From contig NC_079205.1 of assembly GCF_026745355.1 (NCBI RefSeq), forward strand, positions 60,812,593-60,876,592: 64,000 nt of DNA. The letters are read 5' to 3'. The translations under genes were made by a program, and so were the position numbers. The notes beneath the pieces were generated by a model. It was not told the DNA's origin and did no database searches. It saw nothing but the letters and a program-made list of their open reading frames with translations. How positions within the stretch are numbered: the first letter of the stretch is position 1; every line of letters starts with the position of its first letter. The DNA is from Beta vulgaris subsp. vulgaris. Lineage: Eukaryota > Streptophyta > Magnoliopsida > Caryophyllales > Amaranthaceae. Positions 46,149-56,902 of this stretch are shown piece by piece.

Positions 46149-47876
46149 ATGGGTGATTTTGTGTTACAAGTGATACAAGGTAGGTGGTTCATGGTCTTCG
46201 CATGTCTTCAAATCATGGGAATGGCTGGAGTAAACTACCTATTTAGCCTCTACTCTAATGACATAAAATCGTCGATGGGCTACGACCAAGCAACTCTCAA
46301 TCTGGTTAGTGTCTCTAAGGACTTGGGTTGCTATGTAGGCATATTCACTAGCCTCATTAGTGAGGTCACACCTCCTTGGGTGGTTCTCTCTATCGGAGCT
46401 GCGATGAACTTCTTCGGATACTTTATGATTTGGCTAGCCGTCACTAGTCGTTTGAAGAGAGTTCCTTTGTGGCAAATGTGCATCTACATTTGTATAGCAT
46501 GTAACTCTCAAACTTTTATCAACATAAGCACATTTGTTACTTGTGTAAAGAACTTCCCTAGAAGTAGGGGGGTTGTAATGGGACTTCTAATGGGTTATGT
46601 GGGTTTAAGTGGTGCAATACTTACACAACTCTACCATGCCTTTTATGGTAACAAGTCTACCAACCTTATATTGTTATTCGCCTGGCTTCCTACCGCGATT
46701 ATCATTATCTTCTTTCGAGCCATTAGGATTATGAAACTAAAAGATCAGCAACAAAAGGATGAGGTTAAGGTCTTCTACAATCTCCTCTACATATCACTCT
46801 TCTTAGCAGGATTTCTCATGGTAATAATCATAACACAAAACATGATTAACTTCACAAAAGTTGGATACTCTACAAGTGCCTTTATTCTCATTTTCATCCT
46901 ATTTCTTCCTCTTACAATAGCCATAAAACAAGAGCACCAAAACAATCAAAAAACCAAAAATGATTCAATCAATGAGATCATAATCCAAACCATATCAAAA
47001 CAACCACCAATCAACCCTTCAATTGATAACCAAAAAGACAATAATAACAACAATTCTTCTTGCCTTACCAATATATTCAACCCACCAAATAGAGGAGAAG
47101 ATTACACCATACTTCAAGCCATCTTTACCATTGACATGCTTCTTCTCTTCATAGCTACCATTTGTGGTCAAGGCGGATCCCTAACCGCCATCGACAACAT
47201 GGGCCAAATAGGTAGATCATTAGGCTACACAAGTCGTACCATAACCACATTTGTCTCCTTAGTGAGCCTATGGAACTACTTAGGTCGAGTTACATCAGGG
47301 CTCATCTCCGATTTAGTCCTAACAAAGTATAAGTGTCCACGGCCTATGATCATAACTTTTCTCCTTCTTTTCTCTTGTGTAGGCCACCTCCTCATCGCGT
47401 TCGCGGTCCCTAACTCAGTCTATGCAACCTCAGTGATCATAGGATTCTGCTTTGGTGCACAAGGTCCATTGATAAATGCCACCATATCAGAAATATTTGG
47501 CCTCAAACATTTTTCTATGCTCTTTAATATGAGTACCATGGCTATACCAATTGGGTCTTATCTATTTAATGCATTACTTACTGGCAAATTATATGACAAA
47601 GTGGCTAAACAACAGTTAAAAGTTAAGGGATTGACAAGAAAAGAAGGAGAAGATCTAGATTGTTTTGGTGCAGAATGTTATAAGCTTTCTTTTATTATTA
47701 TCACTGGAGTAACGTTGTTTGGGTGTTTTGTTTGTTTTATTTTGGCACTTAGGACTAGAAAGTTTTACAAAGGTGATATATATCACAAGTTTAGAGAGAA
47801 TGCTACTAATAAGGTGGATAAAGATGGAGAAAATGGTGAATGTTGTAATGGTGTTAACCAAGCCAATGCTCGATAA
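46149..47876 (+). CDS. Nodulin-like / MFS membrane transporter (gene B)
   Basis: One frame of 575 residues from the first in-frame ATG (46149), giving MGDFVLQVIQGRWFMVFACL. It is collinear with gene [107 protein letters not shown]. The central hydrophilic loop differs, with an Asn-rich stretch (DNQKDNNNNNSS). The carboxyl end keeps KFYKGDIY as in gene A. The two genes clearly arose by duplication and sit head to head. Function as a membrane transporter is inferred from family; substrate unknown. Intact. Confidence 0.9.
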   Translation: MGDFVLQVIQGRWFMVFACLQIMGMAGVNYLFSLYSNDIKSSMGYDQATLNLVSVSKDLGCYVGIFTSLISEVTPPWVVLSIGAAMNFFGYFMIWLAVTSRLKRVPLWQMCIYICIACNSQTFINISTFVTCVKNFPRSRGVVMGLLMGYVGLSGAILTQLYHAFYGNKSTNLILLFAWLPTAIIIIFFRAIRIMKLKDQQQKDEVKVFYNLLYISLFLAGFLMVIIITQNMINFTKVGYSTSAFILIFILFLPLTIAIKQEHQNNQKTKNDSINEIIIQTISKQPPINPSIDNQKDNNNNNSSCLTNIFNPPNRGEDYTILQAIFTIDMLLLFIATICGQGGSLTAIDNMGQIGRSLGYTSRTITTFVSLVSLWNYLGRVTSGLISDLVLTKYKCPRPMIITFLLLFSCVGHLLIAFAVPNSVYATSVIIGFCFGAQGPLINATISEIFGLKHFSMLFNMSTMAIPIGSYLFNALLTGKLYDKVAKQQLKVKGLTRKEGEDLDCFGAECYKLSFIIITGVTLFGCFVCFILALRTRKFYKGDIYHKFRENATNKVDKDGENGECCNGVNQANAR

Positions 47877-47944
47877 TGCTGGTTAATTACTCCTTTTGTT
47901 TTTGTTATCGATGTACTTTAGCTATTTACCATTTTTAGTAAAAT

Positions 47945-48532
47945 AAAGTAATATTAGTATATAAACCTAGTCTTCCCTATTTTTTTTCACCAATAGGGAC
48001 TGCCATGGATGATTTCATCCATGGTAAGCCCTTTTTTCTCTTTTATTTTCAGTTTTTAGTTAATTTATTTCTTGTTTTGTTAAATAAAATAGTCTCTCTT
48101 TATGAGATTTTTTCAAACCCTGTTATGGGATTTTTAGTCTCCGTTGTGGAGATCTCCTTCTCCCCTATGAGAGTTGTGAGTATGGTTCTTTTGTCTTCAG
48201 GTAGGAAAAATTGTTCTCATTGTTTGAAATTCGACATTAAACATGAAGGTATGAGAATCTCGGATGCGGTCAACATGGCTTGATCAAGAATGTTCTTCCC
48301 AAACTATGCCATAATGATAGACTTCCTCATCAATAGCGGCTTGATTCAGCAAATACAAGGGGTTGTGCTGTACTGCTCGATCTGGTTCATTGTAGTTTCT
48401 TGGAAGATGAATTTGATATAACCTTGTTTGATTGGATTTTGTTTTTTTTTTCAATACCTATTGTAGATATCGTTTGGCCTTCAATTAATTAATGAAATTT
48501 CTCTTTTAAAAAAAAGTAATACTAGTATATAA
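47945..48532 (+). mobile_element. Retroposed insertion with 20-bp target duplication and A tail
   Basis: AAAGTAATATTAGTATATAA (47945-47964) recurs with one change at 48513-48532. Between them, 47965-48512 ends in TTAATGAAATTTCTCTTTTA plus an A run, like the 3' end of plant LINEs. The long duplication and A tail show insertion by target-primed reverse transcription. I see no clear reverse transcriptase, so it is a 5'-truncated LINE or a non-autonomous relative. The insertion starts about 70 bp after the stop of MFS gene B, likely in its 3' UTR. Confidence 0.85.
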
Positions 48533-49186
48533 GAAGATTGGGGTTCTGTGAAATTTTGTTAGATTTGTCTTAATAAATTTGCAAAGTATCAACTTTTTAT
48601 AATTCTTGTTTGTTTTTATGTGTTTTTTCTTTTTTGAAAAACAACACAATGTAAAAATTATGAAAATTTGAAATTATGAAAATATTTATTGTCAAAAATC
48701 CAACCGAATCTCACATGATAATATTTTTCGCCTTTACTTCTCGTCCATCCAATACACAAATTTTGGATCCGCCATTGCTCACATGTGAGATGTTGTCACA
48801 GAATACATTATAGTGTAATTTCTAACATATTACAACCAAGACGCACTCATAAACTATTATTTATACTATATTTACTATCCTAAAAAAACACATTGGCACT
48901 TGATCTTTAAATGATGAATAAAGTGTCGATTTCTAAGTAACTCTATACGGTTTTATATATTTTATAAAAAAATTGGTAAGAAGAATTCCTCTAGGCTGCT
49001 TTCGCACAAGGCCCCATCCAAAGGGTCGACTTATTAGATTTGACTAACTTATTTTCAATTTATTGTAACTCAATTTTGTATGGGTTTCTTTCAGCATATT
49101 GATATAGTGCTTAAAACAAATTTTGTAACAAACTTTGTATGGGTTTCTTTCAGCAAATTTATTGGAACAAATTTTGTCGCATTTAA
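48533..49186. other. Intergenic, no gene seen
   Basis: AT-rich; a GGGTTTCTTTCAGCA phrase is repeated at 49081 and 49140. No supported feature. Confidence 0.4.
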
Positions 49187-49429
49187 GGGTTTGTTCTTCC
49201 CAACTTATTTTCAATTCAGTACAATTGCAATTATTCACAGTTTAGTTCAATTCAGTTCAGTTCAATTGTCATCAGTTCGATTCCATTTAGTTCAGTTCAG
49301 CTCCAATTATTATTTCTTTTAGTTATAATCTAATTCATTTTGTTCAGTTCAGTTGTAATCAGTTCAGTTCAGTTGCAATCAGTTCGATTAAATTCAATTC
49401 AATTGTTTTATGTCAAAGAGAACATACCC
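49187..49429. mobile_element. Tourist-like MITE, family B copy 4
   Basis: Ends GGGTTTGTTCTTCCC and GAACATACCC are flanked by TAA (49184-49186, 49430-49432). The interior is the same GTTCAGTTCAATTC simple repeat as the other copies. Confidence 0.82.
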
Positions 49430-51454
49430 TAACTGAGTGGTTTTGAAATATTGGTTGCTCATTTTATCTCTTAATCACTTAATTGGAAATTCAATTCTCA
49501 ACCTTGAAAATGAAAAGAGATTTCTGATAAACCCTACATCCTTAAATAAAACAATCGGGACGAGAGCATTATTCACTGCTATTAACGGGTTGTTAAAAGG
49601 TCAAATTTTACCCCCCTTGGGGCTTCGAGTTAACACTCAACAGTCAAACAGTGCTATGGCCTATGGGACTAAATTTACGAGAATACTCACTCCTCAAGTC
49701 CTCACTCCTCAGTCCTCAGTACTCACTACTTCACTAGTCGCTACTAACCGTTCTAGTCTCTCTCCTCAGGCGTCAAGTCGTCGGAAAGTTCGAGAAGATC
49801 AACGGAGTAACTGATAATTCCGACTTTACGGCGAGTAACTGATTTTTGTAAGCGGTATGTTTTCTGCGTTTCAAAAAATGAATCTAGTTAAAGTCATATT
49901 TATGATTTTAATGATTGTTTGGTTCACTAAAATCGAAATTAGTCCTTCAAAAATGAATTTATGAGGATAAATTGTTGTTAATTGTGAATTGAAGTTGGTG
50001 AATTGTTGTGAAATGCGTTTTGTATGATTAGGTTTAATTTTTTAGAACTGAAATTAGTCCATCAAAAATGAATTTTTTAGGAGGATAAATTTGTTTTGCA
50101 TTTGCATCTGATTTTTAATTGTTGATTTTTAAGGTTATGGTTTTATGAACTGTGAAACTGTAGAACTATGAATTGTGAATTTATGGATTGGTGAATTGTG
50201 TGAATTTATAGATATTTGGTTTGTAAAATGTGTTAGTTTGTGGAATTGTGATTAGTGAATCTAAGTGTTATTGATCAACGATTGCAAGAAATTGAAGGTG
50301 TGATGGGATGAATGAGGTAGTTTGGATTAACAACTTCCTTTCGTTGCAACATTGAATGGATGTGATTAAGTTGGAAAGAGAGCTTAATAGTAGCTTGGGC
50401 TGTATGAAATGCAAGAAGCAGGTGGATATATCATATATTTTCTCACTTCTGAAATAAGTGAGACACTTCTCTGTTTTATGTGAGAGCTTTTTAAGAGAAT
50501 GTTTTACTTATATCTTAACGGAGGAAGAAGTATCATATATGAGATGGTTGAGGAAGATAGATATGTCATCAATAGCTCATAATGCATTCAGCTTTGTCTA
50601 TAATTTTTAATTACTCTGTCTAAAAGATGAATCACGGAGGCCCTTGGTTATTGGAATGTGTGGAAACTAAAATTGGTGTTTGGTGAGTTGGTCCCAATTT
50701 CTTTGTTGTTCGGGTCAAGGAAGGTGAAGCATCAGGGTTAGTTTGATGTGGAGTACTATGAGATGAGTGCTTTATTCGTGGGTATCAACACAGCTGATGA
50801 TATCGGAGTATGGATGCTGAGTTTGTTATCTTCGGTTTGATCAATAAAGAAACACATTCAGTTCCTTTATCTCCTGTTGATCTAGTTATTAATGAGATAT
50901 AGTCTTGGTCGTTAAAGTTTCATTTTGTGGTTCATCTTTTGTTGGGAGAGAGGAGAATAATCTGGCTGATATTATAGATAGATTTCAGCCTTCTATGTTA
51001 AAGGAGAGAATTTAGCTTGATGATATGCCATATCATTCACTTGCCGCCTTTAAACTATTCAATACTCAATAGTTCCTTTTTGTTGCTATGATAAAAGAAA
51101 AAGTATGTCTCTCTGCTTGTTTACGAACTTGAGATCCAGGCCAATACTTGAATAAGGGGGAAAAACATCTCCCATTTTCAGTAAAATTATTGCAGATTTG
51201 GTTGTCCGATTGGTGGAGGTTTGGTTTGCAATGGTTGATGGGTACTAGGCTACTAGCACATCATATACTGCTCCTACTGTACAGCGGATTTTCAGTTATC
51301 TAATTTACCATTTTGCATAAACATTCTGTTCAATTGTGGATGTGGTGCATGTCTTTTCCCCTTCTTCCCAGCCAAAAAGAGCGATAAAGTATTTTTGTCA
51401 ATATAAAAATATAATTAATGAGGGTATTTAATTCACGCAGGTGGGAAAGCCTTA
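49430..51454 (+). promoter_or_regulatory. Upstream region of ATP23 with a possible leader intron
   Basis: A C/T-rich stretch 49680-49790 resembles a 5' leader. A donor-like GTAAGC at 49848 and an acceptor ATTCACGCAG ending at 51440 would remove about 1.6 kb that contains many ATGs and stops, leaving a short leader. This is inferred only from splice-like sequences. Confidence 0.4.
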
Positions 51455-52042
51455 ATGGAAGGAAATGGGAATGATGCAAAAGGGGCGACAAAAACATCAG
51501 TTGTGAATGGTGATGGTGTAACTGTGAAGGATTGCCAAAAAATGATCCAGAAAAGCTTGCGATCCCCCATGGTGAAATTTCTGATGGAGAATTTGGAGAA
51601 ATGTGGGTGTACCATTGGAGATAACTTCATAAAAGCTGTTAATTGCCAGCAGAAAGTTGCTGGTGGTTATACTCGTGGCGGAGGGATAATAGTATGTAGC
51701 AATCATATGAACTTGCAAGATGAGGTCGACCAAGTTTTAATCCATGAGCTCATTCATGCTTATGATGATTGTACAGCGAAAAACTTGAATTGGGCTAATT
51801 GTGCTCATCATGCTTGTAGTGAAATTCGTGCTGGCCATTTGAGTGGTGACTGTCACTTCAAACGAGAGCTATTGCGTGGCTATATGAAGCTCCGAGGTCA
51901 TGAACAAGATTGTGTGAAGAGAAGGGTGGTTAAATCAGTGATGACTAATCCTTATTGTTCTGAAACAGCTGCGAAGGATGCAATGGAAGCTGTCTGGGAT
52001 ACTTGTTACAACGATACACGACCTTTTGATCGAGCTCCTTGA
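51455..52042 (+). CDS. ATP23: ATP23 / KUB3-like mitochondrial metallopeptidase
   Basis: Intronless frame of 195 residues. The zinc-peptidase motif HELIHAYDD sits near residue 98, with the expected two histidines and catalytic Glu. The C-terminal half (NCAHHACSEIRAGHLSGDC, then PYCSETAAKDAMEAVWDTCY) matches plant KUB3/ATP23 proteins closely, including the Cys-rich pattern for intermembrane-space folding. Arabidopsis At3g03420 has the same size. In yeast, ATP23 processes the Atp6 precursor and assists assembly of the F1Fo ATP synthase; the plant role is inferred. The start at the ATG gives a short polar N-terminus (GNGNDAKGATKT). Intact, with an isolated position between repeats. Confidence 0.9.
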   Translation: MEGNGNDAKGATKTSVVNGDGVTVKDCQKMIQKSLRSPMVKFLMENLEKCGCTIGDNFIKAVNCQQKVAGGYTRGGGIIVCSNHMNLQDEVDQVLIHELIHAYDDCTAKNLNWANCAHHACSEIRAGHLSGDCHFKRELLRGYMKLRGHEQDCVKRRVVKSVMTNPYCSETAAKDAMEAVWDTCYNDTRPFDRAP

Positions 52043-52914
52043 GATACGCTAGCTTGGCTTACACAATATTGTTTCAATGAAAAATATGTCTTTTTTCTTA
52101 ACATTCTGGTCAACTTTTGATTGTTTCCCTGCTTCTCACAGGATCTGTTTTATTTACTAAAAGGGGTGGGTTTTACTGGAATATTAACCGACATTAATAA
52201 AAACAAAAAAAAAAAGGTTTGAACTGCTTGGACATGATCCCGATCTTCCCTCCCTCTGCCCGTTCTCTAACCAGAAATCTCTCTTGCGCAGTCTGGCAGA
52301 CAAAAATATGTTTTAGATGATTGAATTCTGCACAGTTCATGTCAACTGTCAATGTTGGGTGCTAAGAACTTTCCTAAGCTTTTATGTAGACTTGTATTTT
52401 TATTTGAATTGAAACTATTAATGTCACAAGATCTGTGAATTATGATTTTTTTTCCTAAATGTCGTGAAATGATGGGGCCTACAGCCGTGTTACTACATAG
52501 AAAGACATTTCCAAGTTCTGTAGATCATTCTATCTGATGGTACATGATGATTAGCTGAAAGCTCTGAAGTTGGAAAAGTCTGAATGTTTTTTTCTCTTTT
52601 TGATAGTGAGGAAGAAAAGTATATCAGATTGGTCTGGAATTTTGTCATGGTTCTATATTTTCTTACTATTCAATGTTTTGCAGCTACCTAATGAAATTTC
52701 CTATCTGTATATGAGCTCCAAGTGTCTAATTTGGTCAAGTTTTGGGCTAGAGTAACTGAATTAGTGGCATCATGATAAACCATCACCATCTTATCAAATT
52801 TTGTTGATATTTAGGTTCAATGTTTTAGTATGTTTTGGCTACTTCATAATGTTACGTACTTACCCTTGAGTTCTTTCAAGCCTAAACTGTATTGCTGGAA
52901 GTTGGGTTGTAACC
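52043..52914. other. Spacer between ATP23 and WAK-like copy 3
   Basis: Contains the ATP23 3' UTR and AT-rich sequence. No other gene seen. Confidence 0.4.
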
Positions 52915-55900
52915 ATGTATATGATGCTTGCATCTCTGGCACTTGTCCTATGGGCTATGGCTGTCAGATTATATAGTCGCAGCAGCTCCGCCAATGGCTA
53001 AACCTGGTTGTCCAGACAAATGTGGGAATGTTACTATTCCTTACCCGTTTGGTATCGGCTCAAATTGCTATTACAATGAATGGTATGAGATTACGTGTGA
53101 TTCTTCCAATTCTCTGCTCACAAAATTCAGTCTTCAGGCGCTTGAAATTTCCATAGGGTCATCAACAATGAGTGTCAATGCTCCAATGGTTATCAACTGT
53201 ACTACAGGAAATGCAGCATGGACAAGTACTAATTTGGGCGGAAGCCCTTATAGTTTCTCTACAGAATGTTTTTGCTCCTGTAAATTGTGCAGCCACTTCT
53301 TTCTTTAACGGACTAGACAAAGTAGTGGCTCATTGTGGATCAGTTTGTGGTTTGACCGCTAAGGGAAATGTGATGATGACTCAGGAGTCGATTTGCTTAA
53401 CTCGTCTCCCCTATTCTTTTAGTGTTTACAGTGTGAACATCTCTCGATCTAAGGGGACTTACAGCTATGTCTTCTTGGTGGGTACTCGTTTCTGGGAAGA
53501 ATTGTACTTGTCCGACCCTCAGCAATCAGTTTTGCCCATTCGCAGCAATGGAAGTCATATTCCTGTAGTTCTTGATTGGACGTACAAGTATTGACCTAGT
53601 CCTTCATCCAATTACTACAGTCCGTACTGTTATACTGATGGTAGTTACAAATGTAGCTGCCCTTTAGGTCAAGGTGGGAATCCTTATCTTCCTAATGGAT
53701 GCCAAGGTATGATTGCCAAACCAAATTCTCCACATCCTCCCCCCCTCAAAAAAGAAAGATAAGAACCAAACTTATTCTAGATATAATGTCTTCTATGCAG
53801 AGATGCCACAATGTAGAAGCTGCAAAGGTGATTGTCTCGTCAATAGCGATGATTATACCAAAACCTCATGCTTTGCTTCTAAAAGGTGGACACACCTTCT
53901 TGGAGTTGTTTTAGGTAATACTTTCCTCTATTCCTTCATACTTTAAATGCGTGCAATGCAATGCCTGATTACTTTTCAGTTCAACTCATATGCTTGCCTC
54001 AGTGTCCAAAGTTATCTTAGGCAAGACACCATTATATTTGACAGTTTAACTTATATGTTCCCTGTTTTTGTCATGTTTCTTGCCTGTACCAATAATTTAC
54101 TGGGTCATCAAAGGATTGATCACTAACATTAACTGTTGAAAGTTGAAAGTATATTACTTTCACAGTTCACAGTTTCACTCCACTAGATTACAATTTTTAG
54201 AGTTAACCTTTGCATGCAGATCAGGATGAAATTGTTGGAGTATGTCCTACTATCAAGTGCATTACTCATTTTGATAATAAGGTTGTAAATTTATCAAATT
54301 AATCCAATATAGTTTGGATAGGCATGATGCTTTGCTAGAAGCCAATCTTGACTTGTAATATTAATAAAAGATTAATATTTACTACTAAACTGATTTGGAC
54401 ATACATGGTCAAGCTTAACTACAATCTTGATTAATTAGTCTATTTGAGACTAATATTATCTGATAATGCCAATATATAAGATAATCCTAATATCTTCTTA
54501 TTTTGGGTAAAGTATCAATCATTGATTGATTGAGAAAATCAGTCAAATGTTAATTGATTATGTTGAATAAGGAAGGATTTGATCCTACCTTTATTATACA
54601 TGATTCTAGTGGGAAACATGTTTTGTTTTTATCCATATGAGCCACGAATGCAGTACAAAGAAGGGGAGGGGGGATTCGAACTTGTGACCTATCGTTCACA
54701 GCACCTCAATCTTAACGACTAGGCCAAGACATCTTTGGTGGCAAAATGGTTTTATAAGTGTGAAGAAAATTGCTTTACTTACAGACTTACTCCACTGCCG
54801 TGATAGTGAAAAGTAAGGAGAATTTTTTTTTCTAAAACGTAGTTTACAAAACAAAAGTTGTTTTAAGGTTCTAGTAAACCCACAAGGTTAATCTTCTAAG
54901 TAGTGGTGGATTATCTATAGAGGGACTTCACTTATCAACGAGGCACATATCAAATCTATAATTCTCTGCACCCTTTGCAGATTCATTCTAGTATTTCAGC
55001 CTTTCAGGGTGTTGTTGGGAATAGGATTTTGTATAAATTGTTTGTATTTCCGCATCATAAATCCTATTAGAAACATTTTACTCCTTATGATAAGTTACTA
55101 TGGTTCAGGAACAGCTAGATTTTGCTATAAAAGGTAAATGAATTCAACACAATAGTTTTTACCTCTTGAAACATACTCTTGGATTAAACATTGTTGCCAG
55201 AGTTGAGGCAGTTGCCAATTTTCAAACACGAACCAACTATTGTTCTGCTGCTCTATTGTCTGATGTAGGACAAAATCTGCATTTATTTTTGGGTATTTTT
55301 TCTTTCTTATTGTGTTGTTTAATCTCTTATTCCATTCGAACTGGGATAAAAAGAGAAAAGTACCTCCATCTCATGCTAATAACTAGAATGCCTTATGATA
55401 GGACTCGCTGTTGGATTAGGATCACTATTGGTGTCTCTTGGTTGCTATTTGTTGTGGCGGTATTTGCAAAGAAGGAAAGAGATTAAACAAAGAGCTAGGA
55501 ACTTCAAACAAAATGGTGGTTTGCTGTTAGAAAAACAAATGCGTTATAATGATGGTGTTATGGAGAAAACAGAAGTTTTTACTGTCAGAGAATTGGTGGT
55601 AGCCACAGATCATTTTAATGTGAACAGAAATACAGAATAATCGGCCAAGGAGGCCAAGGTACAGTCTATAAAGGTATGTTGACTGATGGAAGGATTGTAG
55701 CAGTCAAGAAATCCAAGAAGGTCGATCAAAGCCAATTGGAACCTTTCATTAACGAGGTGGTTATCCTCTCCCAAATTAACCACAGGAATGTGGTTAAATT
55801 ACTAGGATGTTGTTTGGAGACTGAAGTACCTTTACTTGTTTACGAGTTCATCCCAAATGGAACACTCTCTCAGCATATCCATAACCCAAGTGAAGAGCTT

Positions 55901-56590
55901 CACATTTCTTGGAGAATGCGCGTGCAAATTGCAGCAGAATCAGCAGGAGCAATTGCGTACCTTCACTCATCGTCGTCTACTCCAATTTATCACAGAGATA
56001 TTAAGTCCTCTAATATACTTTTGGATGACAAATATAGAGCAAAGGTTTCTGATTTTGGAACTTCAAGGACAATAATGATTGATCAGACTCACTTGACCAC
56101 TCAAGTTCAAGGGACATTTGGATATTTGGATCCCGAGTACTTCCAATCAAACCAATTCACCGAAAAAAGTGATGTTTACAGCTTTGGAGTTGTCCTTGTT
56201 GAGCTCTTGACCGGCAAGAAGCCAATATCTCCGGACAAATCTAAAGAATGGAGAAGTTTAGCCACAGAGTTTCTTCTTGTGATGGAGAATGCCTGGTTGT
56301 TGGATATTCTTGATCCTGATGTATCAAAGGACGCGAAAAAAGAGGAGCTCATAGCTGTGGCCAATCTCGCTAAAGAATGTTTGAACTTAAATGGGAAGTT
56401 AAGGCCTACTATGAAAGAAGTTGCTTTGGTACTTGACGGGCTTCAATCTCGTACTGGAAGTTCCTTAGTAAATCAAACGTTCCCTAAAGAGAATCAAGTG
56501 ATTGCTGATATGAGTAAGGTAGATACAGCTCCCTTCAGCATGAGCACCTTCTCTTCACATGAAGATGATGCATTAATTCTTCATATGTAA
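52915..56590 (+). pseudogene. WAK-like receptor kinase copy 3: several lesions
   Basis: Exons 52915-53706, 53801-53914, 55402-56590 by comparison with the other copies. A signal peptide (MYMMLASLALVLWAMA) opens at ATG 52915 but in a different frame from the GUB_WAK domain (MAKPGCPDKCGNVTIPYPFG), so one indel lies near 52965. A second frame change lies near 53265 (after GGSPYSFST). An in-frame TGA at 53592 precedes the exon end (GGNPYLPNGCQ). Exon 2 is open (QCRSCKGDC). Exon 3 opens with a membrane helix and stops at TAA 55638 because of an 8-bp near-tandem duplication at about 55622-55637. The rest of the kinase ([32 protein letters not shown]) is open to 56590. Four lesions make this a clear pseudogene. 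Intron 2 is enlarged to 1.5 kb by repeats. Confidence 0.88.
54665..54735 (-). repeat. tRNA-derived SINE-like head in intron 2 of WAK-like copy 3
   Basis: On the minus strand an A-box-like TGGCCTAGTCGTTAAG (54711-54726) is followed by a B-box-like GGTCACAAGTTCGAATCC (54672-54689). This is the internal promoter pattern of a tRNA-derived SINE. The arms do not form a proper cloverleaf, so it is not a tRNA gene. The body beyond it is not defined. Confidence 0.55.
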
Positions 56591-56811
56591 GTTGTGTACT
56601 TCAACCTTTTGATTTATATGATGTTCTAATCTTATTATTGTATAACGTTTTATCAATTTTATACGTGAACTCAATTTGTAGTAGTTTGTAATACTCTTCT
56701 TTGGTGTGAAATTAAAGCTGGCTTGTTATACAATTAACAAAGTGAATACTACATCTGGTGTTGCAGCATAGTTGCTCTTTGTATATGGTTGGCATATTAC
56801 AAAGTCATTTA
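56591..56811. other. Downstream of WAK-like copy 3
   Basis: AT-rich; presumably the former 3' UTR. Nothing else supported. Confidence 0.35.
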
Positions 56812-56902
56812 CTTCCTCCGTTTCATTTTAAATGTAACAAATGAATATTTTATATCTCACAAATATTACCTATTTGTTGCATTTAAAACGAAACGGAGGA
56901 AG
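56812..56902. mobile_element. Short Stowaway-like MITE
   Basis: Perfect inverted ends CTTCCTCCGTTTC / GAAACGGAGGAAG with TA on both sides (56810-56811 and 56903-56904). 91 bp, no coding capacity. Confidence 0.85.

Noticed and set aside
49437..49814. Frame of 125 codons upstream of ATP23
   Set aside because: It opens at GTG rather than ATG, overlaps the presumed leader of ATP23, and its residues resemble no family.
54665..54735. Possible tRNA gene on the minus strand
   Set aside because: A- and B-box-like motifs exist but the stems do not pair into a cloverleaf; better explained as a SINE head.
54230..55110. Possible solo LTR starting TGTTGGAGTATG in intron 2 of WAK-like copy 3
   Set aside because: The start looks like a Copia LTR, but I could not find a matching CA end with a 5-bp target duplication.
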